From positions 3,534,001-3,598,000 of the forward strand of contig OZ246020.1 in NCBI GenBank assembly GCA_965230795.1: a DNA stretch of 64,000 nucleotides, written 5' to 3'. A program made the position numbers and the translations under genes. Origin of the DNA: PZPK01 sp965230795 (GTDB lineage Bacteria; Pseudomonadota; Gammaproteobacteria; Pseudomonadales; Oleiphilaceae). Positions 1 to 8,646 of the stretch are shown piece by piece. How positions within the stretch are numbered: the first letter of the stretch is position 1; the number at the start of each line of letters is the position of its first letter. The notes under the pieces were generated by a model. The model was not told where the DNA came from, ran no database searches, and was given only the letters and a program-made list of their open reading frames with translations.

Positions 1-13
1 GGTGTCTGGTTCC

Positions 14-62
14 CGGCTTCCGGCTTCCGGCTTCCGGCTTCCGGCTTCAAGCTTCAAGCTTC
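14..62. repeat. Heptamer tandem repeat
   Basis: Five head-to-tail copies of CGGCTTC (14-48) run directly into two copies of AAGCTTC (49-62), so one 7-bp period is kept while the first two bases change. The array lies about 45 bp upstream of the first gene. Its function is unknown; slippage-prone heptamer arrays of this type occur between genes in many gammaproteobacteria. Confidence 0.85.
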
Positions 63-105
63 AATCACCATCATGACAACGAGATGAAAGGAGTGTACCA
101 AGCTC

Positions 106-693
106 ATGTCCACTGGCAATCCTCAAGGCAAGGGTCGCGTCGCGATACTGGAGCAATGGCAGGCTGCGAAGCCTTGCCAGCCAGAACGCAAATCGGCACA
201 GCGCATTGGTGAAGACTTACTGGTGTCGATGCTGGTCTTGTCGGCCCGCTTTTCTTTCAAGCCGGTGGTTGGGCAGTCGTACTATCTCTATTTTCAGCCA
301 GAGCATCAGGCATCATCCGGTCACTGGGTCTTGAGTCTGATTGAACCGCAATGCGCTGGTGATCGCCTGGGAGAATTTTATGCCCGCACACGACTTCGCG
401 CCGACATGACCTGGCAACTGGAGGGGAAAAATCCGACACCTCCCAGCCTCGCCCTGCAGGAGGTTCTGCAGGATTTTATCGCCAACATGGGACAGCACTT
501 TGGTGGCAAGCATACCCTGCTCGAACAGCTTCCTTTCTTTGTGGAGACACTACCGTTCTATCAACGACTCGCTGCCAGTGCCCTGGCCAAATCCATCGCC
601 CATTCTGCCACCCCTGCTCTGCTAACCAGCCACAATGGCAGTCAGGATCTGTTCAGTCCGCTAGCTCTGCCAGGGCTGACAGGAGTCGAATAA
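106..693 (+). CDS. DUF2452 domain protein
   Basis: This 195-residue soluble protein begins with the NPQGKG motif and contains FSFKPVVGQSYYLY (about residues 50-63), both typical of the DUF2452 family of gammaproteobacteria. The family has no known biochemical function. There is no signal peptide or membrane segment. A ribosome-binding site (AAGGAG, 88-93) sits 12 bases before the ATG. Its 3' end overlaps the convergent peptidase gene by about 40 bp, so the last residues of both proteins are encoded by the same DNA. The family assignment is from memory of the conserved N-terminal motif. Confidence 0.75.
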   Translation: MSTGNPQGKGRVAILEQWQAAKPCQPERKSAQRIGEDLLVSMLVLSARFSFKPVVGQSYYLYFQPEHQASSGHWVLSLIEPQCAGDRLGEFYARTRLRADMTWQLEGKNPTPPSLALQEVLQDFIANMGQHFGGKHTLLEQLPFFVETLPFYQRLAASALAKSIAHSATPALLTSHNGSQDLFSPLALPGLTGVE

Positions 694-1738
694 AGGCCTT
701 TACCGATGTCAAAGGTGCCGTTTCATTCATGGTGTGATAGCCCGAGGTGGGAATCTGCAGGGTGGTGCCATCAACCAGACCACCCGATGCCGCAATGATT
801 CGGCCCATTTCGGTCGATCCCAGTGACATGGGCTTCTCACCCTCGGCCAGCCCAGTATTGTGAGCTTCCACATAGGCATCTTTGTACTGATAACTGAAAC
901 CATGATCGCTGCACAATGCTTCCAGGCGCTGGGTCAGCTCGCGGTTAAATGGCGCATTGGCATCCTTGTTTCGAAGGATCAAATGCTGCGCGGCCGCGCT
1001 GGCGAAATCAGGGTAAGGGCTCGTGTCCACCACTACCAACTGGTTGGTGGAGCCGCCAAAGCGTCGGAACCACTCCAGCAGATAGCGCCAGCTTTTTCCG
1101 GCTTCTTCCTGTGCGGTAAAAAAGGCCGTGCCTGTAAAACCCTTCTCAAAAAGGTACACGAGTACGGCGGCCGTCAGCACATTATCCAGCTGACCCGAGA
1201 TGGATTGCTCTGCTTGCGTCAGCTTGTCCTGAAATGCGACCGGGGTTCCCGCTACCAGATGCGCGAGCCCCTCAAGTTCAAAAATGAGGTTGCGCCGGTA
1301 CTCGCAGATGGCGGCCGAACGAATTCGACCCTTGCCCCGATAGGCTCCCGACCAGGGTTCGTAAGCATACACTTCTTCGTCGGCAAAGCGATCGACAATT
1401 TTGTACATCAACGCTTCGTCAACTGAATTGCCCAATAGGTCGGAACGGGCACCGGCGACAAAAGCCGCGTACTGGAATTCATCGGGGCCCGTGCAGATCA
1501 GACCATGACGATCAATGTGCGCGGAGAAATACAGGCTGTCGGGTTGGCTTCCCTGCGCCACCAGCACGCCCTCATACCAAGTGACCTTTGCGCCCCGCTC
1601 TTCCAGCTCACGTTGCAATACCCGAAAGAAAGAGTGCTCTGCACCCACTACGCTGGGACTTCGTATCAGAGTCGATAGCAGGGCCATAAAATCGTTTGGC
1701 AAATCCGGCGCACTCAGTGGCGCATTCGCTGTGTTCAT
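653..1738 (-). CDS. M42/M20-like di-zinc aminopeptidase family protein
   Basis: The 361-residue cytoplasmic protein carries a full set of co-catalytic zinc ligands in the order known for the M42/M20 clan: H74 in SAHIDRHG, D185 in QLDN, the catalytic pair E211-E212 in QEEAG, D238 in VDTSPYPD and H335 in GYHTMNE. Enzymes of this clan remove N-terminal amino acids or hydrolyse small amide bonds. There is no signal peptide. The substrate cannot be told from sequence. Its stop codon lies inside the 3' end of the convergent DUF2452 gene. Confidence 0.78.
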   Translation of the reverse strand: MNTANAPLSAPDLPNDFMALLSTLIRSPSVVGAEHSFFRVLQRELEERGAKVTWYEGVLVAQGSQPDSLYFSAHIDRHGLICTGPDEFQYAAFVAGARSDLLGNSVDEALMYKIVDRFADEEVYAYEPWSGAYRGKGRIRSAAICEYRRNLIFELEGLAHLVAGTPVAFQDKLTQAEQSISGQLDNVLTAAVLVYLFEKGFTGTAFFTAQEEAGKSWRYLLEWFRRFGGSTNQLVVVDTSPYPDFASAAAQHLILRNKDANAPFNRELTQRLEALCSDHGFSYQYKDAYVEAHNTGLAEGEKPMSLGSTEMGRIIAASGGLVDGTTLQIPTSGYHTMNETAPLTSVKAFIRLLSALAELAD

Positions 1739-1852
1739 GTCGTCAATTCATCCCTCAAAGGCGTCGAACGATCCATTCCCGATGGAAAGGATCTGATAGG
1801 CGCTATATAGGCTGAATTGCTCACCACGGCAAGCTTTTTTTAAGCCCCTGGA

Positions 1853-2590
1853 TCACACCCGTGTAGGGCTGACTTTCAGGCTTTTCCTGCGAATCCGATC
1901 CAGTACCTGATTCCAGGCGATCACCGGTATGCTGATCAGGTTCTTTTTATTCATACTGGCAGCAAGCATCTCCTTGCGCGCCTGATTGAAAATGGCCTTG
2001 CTGGCTTTTGATGGATGGCCCGCATCGACAGGCGGTTGCGGATCATATTCAATAAGCAATTGATTGATCTCGGCCCGCTCCCGGCCACAGAGTTTCTCTG
2101 TCAGCATCAGGGCCAGATCGATCCCTGCAGAGACGCCCGCAGCGGTGATAATCTTCCCGCATTCGACAATGCGATCATCAGGGCGGGATTCAACACCAAA
2201 CTGCTTGAGCAAAGGCTGCGCCAGCCAGTGCGAGGTCGCCGGTTTTCCCTTGAGCAGGCCTGCCGCTGCCAGAATCATCGAGCCCGAGCAAACCGAGACC
2301 GTGTAGCGAGTGCTTTCATGCACCTGTCGCAACCACTTGAGCAATGTCTGATCTGCCATGGCTGTGGTGGTATCGGCTGATGATCCGGGTAGCAGGACGA
2401 TATCGGGCGCGGGCGTGTCCTCAAAGCTGTGCGTCGCTCCCAGAACCAGAACGCCACTGTCGGTCACGACCGGTCCGGGCTGATGGTCCACAAAGCGAAT
2501 TTCCGTGCCAGGAATAGCGCGCAGAATTTCGTAAGGACCGATTGCATCCAGGGCGGTCATCCCCTGGTAAAGAACAATGGCAATTTGCAT
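1853..2590 (-). CDS. DJ-1/PfpI family protein, isonitrile hydratase-like
   Basis: The 245-residue protein has the DJ-1/PfpI fold signature. The nucleophile-elbow cysteine is C101 in SVCSGSMILAAAGLL, with a conserved acidic residue near E21 in GPYEIL and the SHW motif after the nucleophile. Relatives include isonitrile hydratase and the N-terminal domains of GlxA regulators. A basic C-terminal tail of about 50 residues extends beyond the core. It is divergent from a GlxA regulator only 88 bp away, which suggests that the regulator controls it. Its reaction is not known. Confidence 0.75.
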   Translation of the reverse strand: MQIAIVLYQGMTALDAIGPYEILRAIPGTEIRFVDHQPGPVVTDSGVLVLGATHSFEDTPAPDIVLLPGSSADTTTAMADQTLLKWLRQVHESTRYTVSVCSGSMILAAAGLLKGKPATSHWLAQPLLKQFGVESRPDDRIVECGKIITAAGVSAGIDLALMLTEKLCGRERAEINQLLIEYDPQPPVDAGHPSKASKAIFNQARKEMLAASMNKKNLISIPVIAWNQVLDRIRRKSLKVSPTRV

Positions 2591-2678
2591 GGTGATTCAC
2601 CTCAAACCTGAATAGGAGTTAGCAAGCTTAGGTTAGTACGAACTGGCAGCTTTGACTTTATTCGACTATATTCCGCCA

Positions 2679-3635
2679 ATGCAGACGATTTTCTTTGTTA
2701 TCTATCCCGGTTTTGAATTACTGGATTTGTCCGGCCCCAGCGCGGCTTTTTCCACGGCTAACCAGCTGTTGCCGCGACCGGTTTACGATATTCACTGTGT
2801 TTCAAGTACCGGTGGCCCGATCCCCAGCAGCAGCGGAATTGTGGTTCAGAGCACAGCGCTGGATTCTCTAAAAAATGTCGAGCCAAACACCATCTTTGTA
2901 GTGGGTGCTACCGGTGCCCCTGTCAGCCAGGCAGCAGGTGACAATCGACTACTGAACTGGTTGCGTCACACTGTCCCCAAAGCAAAACGCTTTGGCTCGA
3001 TTTGCAGTGGCACCTTTGTGCTCGCCGCGGCGGGTCTGTTGGAACACAAAACCGTCACCACTCACTGGGCCGGACGCGATCAGCTTGCCATCCACAACCC
3101 TTCGACCTGCGTCGAGAGTGACGCCCTGTATGTTAATGATGACCAGTTATGGACCTCCGCCGGCGTTACTACCGGACTGGACATGGCACTGGAAATGGTG
3201 CGTCAGGATCATGGCAGTCAGATCAGCCAGGAGGCCGCCCGTTATCTGGTGGTCTATGCCCATCGACCCGGCCACCAGACCCAGTTCAGCACCCTGCTGC
3301 AACAGCAGGGCAAGCTGCCGGATGATTACTCCAATCTGATGGCCTGGATCGATGCCAATCTGCATCGTTCCATCCGTGTGGCGGACATGGCAGATCAAAT
3401 GTGTCAATCAGAACGCAGCTTTCATCGCAAGTTTGAGCGACAGCTGGGCATCTCCCCGGCCAAGCACCTGGAACATCGCCGCCTGGAACGGGCTCGGGAA
3501 TTACTGGAACAGAAGTTAGCGATTGCGCGCGTCTGCGAAGCGGTGGGTTATCGATCTGAAGCGGCCTTTCGCAAGAGTTTCAAGCGCTACTTTGGCGTCT
3601 CACCCTCTCATCACCAGCGTATGCACACGCGCTAG
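2679..3635 (+). CDS. GlxA family transcriptional regulator (PfpI domain + AraC HTH)
   Basis: An N-terminal DJ-1/PfpI domain (nucleophile-type cysteine in SICSGTFVLAAAGLL) is followed by a C-terminal AraC-type double helix-turn-helix covering roughly the last 100 residues (ERSFHRKFERQLGISP, then VGYRSEAAFRKSFKRYFGVSP). I start at the ATG at 2679 because MQTIFFVIYPGFELLD matches the domain's first strand; a TTG 27 bases upstream also keeps the frame. It is divergent from the DJ-1 gene and probably activates it or itself. The effector is unknown. Confidence 0.82.
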   Translation: MQTIFFVIYPGFELLDLSGPSAAFSTANQLLPRPVYDIHCVSSTGGPIPSSSGIVVQSTALDSLKNVEPNTIFVVGATGAPVSQAAGDNRLLNWLRHTVPKAKRFGSICSGTFVLAAAGLLEHKTVTTHWAGRDQLAIHNPSTCVESDALYVNDDQLWTSAGVTTGLDMALEMVRQDHGSQISQEAARYLVVYAHRPGHQTQFSTLLQQQGKLPDDYSNLMAWIDANLHRSIRVADMADQMCQSERSFHRKFERQLGISPAKHLEHRRLERARELLEQKLAIARVCEAVGYRSEAAFRKSFKRYFGVSPSHHQRMHTR

Positions 3636-3656
3636 GCGATTGCTTTTCGTTTCCCA

Positions 3657-4598
3657 TTAGCGGGAAAACTGGCAGGCACCAGGAGCCTCCACATCCACCC
3701 TGGAATAGTCGATGGGGACAATGTTCAGACCGCAGACTTCACTGGTCCAATACGAGGGCTTCGAAAAAGGCGTCTCCGCTGACAAATTAGGATTTGGAAT
3801 GCAGAAGGTACGGCGCTGGGCAATCCGTGCCTGCTCTATATCCTGCCGATGATAGCGGCAGAAAAACTGGTCAAATCTGCCGTCATTAATCAGCCTCTTG
3901 AGCCCCACCTCTATTCTCTGGGCCAGCTCCGGTCTTTTAGGCGTCACAAAAAAGTAAGTGGGCAAGGGAATATACAGCAAGACGTTGGGGTCGATCACGA
4001 TCTCGGGGAAGAGATCATGATGCTGCACCCACTCGGCGAATATCTCGTTAATACCACGTCCAAAAGTGTCAAAACGCTTTCGCTGCAACATCTCAAACAG
4101 GCCCTCATAGGCACTGCTCGTGACCACCTCGAATCCCGCCTCCCGCATTACCCGGGCGGTGGACCACTGGGCGCCGGATCCTGTCGGCATGGCCAGCAAA
4201 TCATCAAATTTACGAATCTGCGCCATCGCTTGCAGATGATCGTTATGGACAAAGAACAGACGCAAGCCCTGTACGCCTTTGCGGATAGGAATACGAACCG
4301 GAATCAACTGTTCTTCCCACTCAGGCTTGGGTGCTTCAGCCATCACATCAATAATGTCTCCGCTAATTAACTCAAGAAAGGTACGATCCCGGGACATGAC
4401 ATGCTCTGCACGTTCCACCTTTGTTTTACCGTAGGTCTGCGCTGTTGCATCCAGTACCAGTTGCAGCAAGAGTTCCGGGTATTGATAGCGAACATCTTTG
4501 TCAGACAAGGGCTGATTGATGCGGACGGTATTCGCCGAGGCCAGCAGAGAGGCGCACAGGCAGGCACAAAGAAACGCCATCATCATGGTTAATTTCAT
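3657..4598 (-). CDS. Periplasmic substrate-binding protein, family 3-like
   Basis: The protein of about 313 residues starts with a signal peptide (MKLTMMMAFLCACLCASLLASA) and then has the two-lobe fold pattern of bacterial extracellular solute-binding proteins. The start at 4598 places the signal peptide at the N-terminus; a longer start at 4673 would bury it. No ABC permease or ATPase is nearby, so it is an orphan. It is divergent from a second binding-protein-like gene. The ligand is unknown. Confidence 0.65.
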   Translation of the reverse strand: MKLTMMMAFLCACLCASLLASANTVRINQPLSDKDVRYQYPELLLQLVLDATAQTYGKTKVERAEHVMSRDRTFLELISGDIIDVMAEAPKPEWEEQLIPVRIPIRKGVQGLRLFFVHNDHLQAMAQIRKFDDLLAMPTGSGAQWSTARVMREAGFEVVTSSAYEGLFEMLQRKRFDTFGRGINEIFAEWVQHHDLFPEIVIDPNVLLYIPLPTYFFVTPKRPELAQRIEVGLKRLINDGRFDQFFCRYHRQDIEQARIAQRRTFCIPNPNLSAETPFSKPSYWTSEVCGLNIVPIDYSRVDVEAPGACQFSR

Positions 4599-4826
4599 AG
4601 CACGGTCCAGTAGCCGGGATAGGTACGTCGGGACAAAAATAACCCTGCAAAAAGTATAGTCTTTAGCTTTCATTTTTGCGGGTATTTTTTAACCAGGCCT
4701 AATAGTCTCCACCTTGCTAATCGGTTTCTTTTAAATGCCTCTCATATCACGGATTTTTTCATCGACAATCACTAAGTCGCTCGCTTAAACTGCTCAAAAA
4801 ACAAGCAATGGATGGGCTGTTTTTGT

Positions 4827-5651
4827 ATGAACTTACTCACGATTGATCGCCTTCCCAAGCCAAAGGCATTGGCTACTCTATTCATTCTCGGCTGTTTGAG
4901 TGCTACTTCCCGCTCGGAAACTCTCATTTTTGCTTTTGGTGTTCACCTGGCCGAACCTTACGTCATTATCGATGAAAGGAACCAGCACAATAACCTGCGC
5001 GCGGGTATTCTTTTCGATCTTGGGCAGCACTTTGGCCAGGCCCTGCAGACCGATGTCAGCTTCAAGGACATCCGGCGCCCCTTAATGGCCGAAGCACTGC
5101 AGACAGGTCAGGTTCACGCTTATTGTTCCTGGAACCCGGATTGGGTGAGCGAAGACGATGGTATCCACTGGTCGGTCCCGATCTTTCACTCCCAGGATCG
5201 CTTCTACGTCCAGAACAAGGCCAAACTCTCATTTGACGAGCTGGAAGACCTGAAAACCCATGTATTGGGAGCCACCGAGGGTTTTCACTATTCCGATGCA
5301 TTAACGCGCTTGGTCAACGCCGGCAAAGTAACCCGCATCGACGCGCGTTCACCGGAACAACTACTGAAAATGCTATCGCTGCGACGGCTGGATCTGATCG
5401 TTCTGGAGCAAAATATCCAGCGTTATGTCAGTTCAAAACTGGGTTTGAGGGATGAAATCGTCACCCTGCCCTTCATTGATGACGAGCAGGCCAGGCATTG
5501 CGCCTACTCAGCCAAGAGTCCGGTTTCCTTTGCACGGTTTAACCAGGCGCTGAAAACGATGAAACAGAACGGCACGATCAAAAACATTCTGGCGCGTTAC
5601 CAGACGGCTGTTGCAACCGGAATTAAGCATCCTCTTCCCGGCATGCGCTGA
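4827..5651 (+). CDS. Periplasmic substrate-binding protein, family 3
   Basis: An N-terminal signal peptide (hydrophobic ALATLFILGCLSATS) leads into a solute-binding protein family 3 domain of about 245 residues. Recognisable features are the ligand-site-like stretch after LRAGILFDLG and the second lobe beginning near LEDLKTHVLGATEGF. Starts at 4812 and 4827 are both possible. There are no transport genes nearby. Its 3' end overlaps the convergent cysteine-rich gene by 29 bp. Confidence 0.68.
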   Translation: MNLLTIDRLPKPKALATLFILGCLSATSRSETLIFAFGVHLAEPYVIIDERNQHNNLRAGILFDLGQHFGQALQTDVSFKDIRRPLMAEALQTGQVHAYCSWNPDWVSEDDGIHWSVPIFHSQDRFYVQNKAKLSFDELEDLKTHVLGATEGFHYSDALTRLVNAGKVTRIDARSPEQLLKMLSLRRLDLIVLEQNIQRYVSSKLGLRDEIVTLPFIDDEQARHCAYSAKSPVSFARFNQALKTMKQNGTIKNILARYQTAVATGIKHPLPGMR

Positions 5652-5817
5652 CTATGGGAAAGCCGGTCTCATCCAGATGGATATGAAAAACAATCGGGCG
5701 GCAGCAAACGAAGCAATCTTCGGTCAGCGTCTGCTGGTCGATCGAGCAGTCCACAACAAGCTCGATACGTTCCCAGCAATGGGGACACTGTACGGAAACC
5801 GTTTCCAAAAGAGACAT
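5623..5817 (-). CDS. CPXCG motif-containing cysteine-rich protein
   Basis: This 64-residue protein has a C-P-H-C pair near its N-terminus (VQCPHCWERIELVVD) and a second C-x2-C pair (DCFVCCRP), the pattern of the small CPXCG zinc-ribbon family. The start at MSLLETVSVQCPHC matches the family length; 5838 is an alternative. It lies 64 bp downstream of the SGNH gene on the same strand and may be co-transcribed. Its function is unknown; zinc binding is inferred from the cysteines. Confidence 0.72.
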   Translation of the reverse strand: MSLLETVSVQCPHCWERIELVVDCSIDQQTLTEDCFVCCRPIVFHIHLDETGFPIVSACREEDA

Positions 5818-5881
5818 ATCATGGTTCCCTGGCTTCACCTTATAGCGGATTCAAGGCCGCCATAGGATTCACTTGGTTCAT

Positions 5882-7069
5882 TTATTTTAGTGCCTCGATA
5901 TTGAGCATCAGATTCTGCCCAAAAGGCGCGCAAATACTTTCCGCCCTGAACTGATCAAAGCTCGATACCGCCCTCACCTCGGAAAATCCTGCCCGCCTGG
6001 CGAAATCAGCCGCAAACTCAATAGTGAAGGCGGCCTTGTTGCTGGCAGAATGGCAAATATGATCAGAGTACATCAGCCGCATCAGAGTGAACTGCTGCTG
6101 AGGTGTGACATCCGGATGACAGACCAAACGGCTCATCTTGTAGAGATCCGGAACACTGGCCCTCAGTAAACCCATGGGCTTGATCACCCTGTGAATGTGC
6201 TGCAAAGCCGGCAGCAGATCGCGGGCCGGATCGAGCAAGCCCAGCTGGGCGCTGAATATCTCATCGACACTGTTATCATCCATGCGCGCAAGGTCATCAA
6301 GACAACAGCTTTGCCAGTCGCTGCCGCATTCCCCGGAACCCTGTGAAACAGGAGCATCATCTTCCGCTGACGCCAGTTCGAGTTTTACTTTGCGCAACTG
6401 TGGCAGCTGAACCTGGGCTACATCCGGAACCGCATTCGCAATCTCGCGTAAGGCAAAAGGCATCGCCCGCTGAGACAAATGCACGTCATCAACAAAGAAA
6501 TCCTGCATGGAGGCGCCCTGCGCATCCACCAGATGATCCAGAATGGAAATAACCTGTACCCCGGAGCCTTCAGCCAATTGCTGCAAGTTCTCATTGAAAG
6601 CGCGTCCCACACGGTTACGCTCGATACACGTGCCCGAACGCGGATAACGCGGGTCATTGGCAGCCGTATCCGGCGCACTGGCTACCACTCCCCACAAGAA
6701 AACGTCATAGCCACGCTGCTGAACTTCCAGGGCAAACTGAAAATAGCGCTCTGCACATTCCCTCACCAGTGCCTCGGGTTGCAGGTTTCTGGCACTGGCC
6801 TGACTCAGAATATGGCAACGACAATCAATTTCGCCAAAGCACAACAGAACTTTTGATCCTTTTGGAATATGCTCAAGGGTGGCGAGGATTTTTTCCCGAC
6901 CACCGGTACTGGAACCCTCGTCGAGCAAGCGATAAGCCAGCGCGGGACCAATGTGGTAAACACGAAAACAGTCGAGAACACTTTGATTGCGTTTAAGATT
7001 GGTGACTATTTTGTCCTGGCCGTAGAAAAAGCAGCTATGACTGTCACCGATACAGTGAATTGCTTCCAT
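5882..7069 (-). CDS. SGNH/GDSL-like protein fused to a methyltransferase-like C-terminal region
   Basis: Residues 1-215 look like an SGNH hydrolase: GDSHS at 8-12, CFGEID at 77-82 and the D194-x-x-H197 pair in DDVHLSQ. Residues about 245-395 resemble the second half of a class I SAM-dependent methyltransferase (HIHRVIKPMGLLRASVPDL, then a final segment like FARRAGFSEVRAVSSF). The glycine-rich SAM-binding motif I is not visible, so the C-terminal half may bind a partner or substrate rather than SAM. There is no signal peptide. The neighbours do not point to a pathway. Both domain calls come from motif recognition. Confidence 0.55.
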   Translation of the reverse strand: MEAIHCIGDSHSCFFYGQDKIVTNLKRNQSVLDCFRVYHIGPALAYRLLDEGSSTGGREKILATLEHIPKGSKVLLCFGEIDCRCHILSQASARNLQPEALVRECAERYFQFALEVQQRGYDVFLWGVVASAPDTAANDPRYPRSGTCIERNRVGRAFNENLQQLAEGSGVQVISILDHLVDAQGASMQDFFVDDVHLSQRAMPFALREIANAVPDVAQVQLPQLRKVKLELASAEDDAPVSQGSGECGSDWQSCCLDDLARMDDNSVDEIFSAQLGLLDPARDLLPALQHIHRVIKPMGLLRASVPDLYKMSRLVCHPDVTPQQQFTLMRLMYSDHICHSASNKAAFTIEFAADFARRAGFSEVRAVSSFDQFRAESICAPFGQNLMLNIEALK

Positions 7070-7193
7070 AAGACTTCATTCCGCCGCATCTTTTATTGTT
7101 ATTGGGCTTTCAGGAAGTGTAGATCAATTTTTATCCAGCAACTGTGAATTTCATCACTGGAACAGTCTGCTATACGCGAGTGCGGCTACCGAC

Positions 7194-8396
7194 TCAGAGA
7201 AAATCACCGACCCGGATTTTGTAGTCATCCGGATTGACAGTACGTACCACACGGTCCTGAACACTGGGCTTGGACAGATCGATGGTTTCGACGGTGATAA
7301 AGGTTCGGAACTTGGTGTGGTAAACCATCCTGACGATCGGCAGGCGCTGATCAAACTCGTTCGCCTGAATAACAACCGCCAGGCGGCCACTTTCCATCAA
7401 TACGAGGGAACCAACAGGATATATACCGACACAGCGAATGAAATGTCTGACCAGTGAGCCATCCAGATGATGGCTCCATTCCAACAGTTTCTTCAGCGCC
7501 ACAGAAGGCATCATCCCCTTGTGATAAACCCGGTCAGCGGTAATGGCATCGTAGACATCGACCACCGCAGCCATACGTCCATAAGGTGATATCTGGTGCC
7601 CACACAAACCTTCGGGGTAGCCACTGCCATCCATTTTTTCATGATGTTGCGCTGCGACCGTGACAGCGAGTCTCGGCATACCCTCTGTTTTCTCCAGCAG
7701 TTCCCGACTGAAGCGGGCGTGGAGCTTCATGATTTCAAACTCTTTTTCAGTAAGCTTGCCTGGCTTGTGCAGAATCTCGTCGGGAATCATGATCTTGCCG
7801 ATATCATGCAACATGGCGCCCACCGCTACCTGCTGCATGGTTTTTCGATCCAGCCCCAGAGACTTGCCAAACACCGACATTAACACGGCCAGATTGACCG
7901 AATGCTCCATCAGGTAAGAGTCTTTTTCACGAATCCTGCCGAGACAGGTCAGCGCATTGTGGTTACGCAGGACGGAATCCAGCATGCCATCTGCTACAGC
8001 CTCGAATTGCTCAAGTGCGATGGGCTTTTTTTCCCGAACATCACTGACAAGATTGGATACCAGACCCAGAGCTTCCGTGTGGATCTGTGAAGCGGCATTC
8101 ATTTCCTCCTCAATACTCAGCTTGGGTTTCATCAGCGGAGCCAGAGCACCCGCTTCCTGCAATGCCGCTTCATTTTGCTGATCCACTTCCGCAGCGGTTA
8201 AGCCATCCTGAGAATCTCCACCGAGCGAGGTATCGATATACAGTTCCGTCACACCCAGCTGTTTGATTTTTGCAATCACGTCTTCATTCCTGATGACGCC
8301 CTTCTTGCGGAGATTGGAGTGCGGAATCCACTCGGCATTCAGGTCCGAGATATACATACCCACTTTGAGACTGTCGATTGGAATCCGTTTGATCAT
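7194..8396 (-). CDS. HD-GYP cyclic-di-GMP phosphodiesterase with N-terminal DUF3391
   Basis: The 400-residue protein has an N-terminal DUF3391-type segment (MIKRIPIDSLKVGMYISDL) and a central HD-GYP domain with all signature residues intact: HDIGKIMIP and HHEKMDGSGYPEGL. It is predicted to hydrolyse cyclic-di-GMP in the cytoplasm. I chose the ATG at 8396 because the conserved domain begins there; the frame stays open for 62 more codons upstream without family similarity. It is divergent from the CZB chemoreceptor across a 250-bp gap, so the two may share regulation. Confidence 0.88.
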   Translation of the reverse strand: MIKRIPIDSLKVGMYISDLNAEWIPHSNLRKKGVIRNEDVIAKIKQLGVTELYIDTSLGGDSQDGLTAAEVDQQNEAALQEAGALAPLMKPKLSIEEEMNAASQIHTEALGLVSNLVSDVREKKPIALEQFEAVADGMLDSVLRNHNALTCLGRIREKDSYLMEHSVNLAVLMSVFGKSLGLDRKTMQQVAVGAMLHDIGKIMIPDEILHKPGKLTEKEFEIMKLHARFSRELLEKTEGMPRLAVTVAAQHHEKMDGSGYPEGLCGHQISPYGRMAAVVDVYDAITADRVYHKGMMPSVALKKLLEWSHHLDGSLVRHFIRCVGIYPVGSLVLMESGRLAVVIQANEFDQRLPIVRMVYHTKFRTFITVETIDLSKPSVQDRVVRTVNPDDYKIRVGDFL

Positions 8397-8646
8397 AGAC
8401 TGATTTCGTTTTTTTGATCCTGACTGGAACGCGAACACGGCAAAGACATCACCCTTGTACAGGGTAAGTATTGTCAAGGCTTGGACCCACTGCAAATGGA
8501 ATTTCGCCAGCCTCTCGCTAAACCATAATTTCAACTCATCTACACCATTGAGCAATTCCGATCGGCTTCGCCTTTTCTGCATTTACGAACTACACTTTGC
8601 CCCCACAAATCAAATTACTTTTTACTTATCGACGCTATGGGATCCC

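Noticed and set aside
860..1426. Long plus-strand frame opposite the peptidase gene
   Set aside because: It has no domain or signal and mirrors the codon pattern of the real gene on the other strand.
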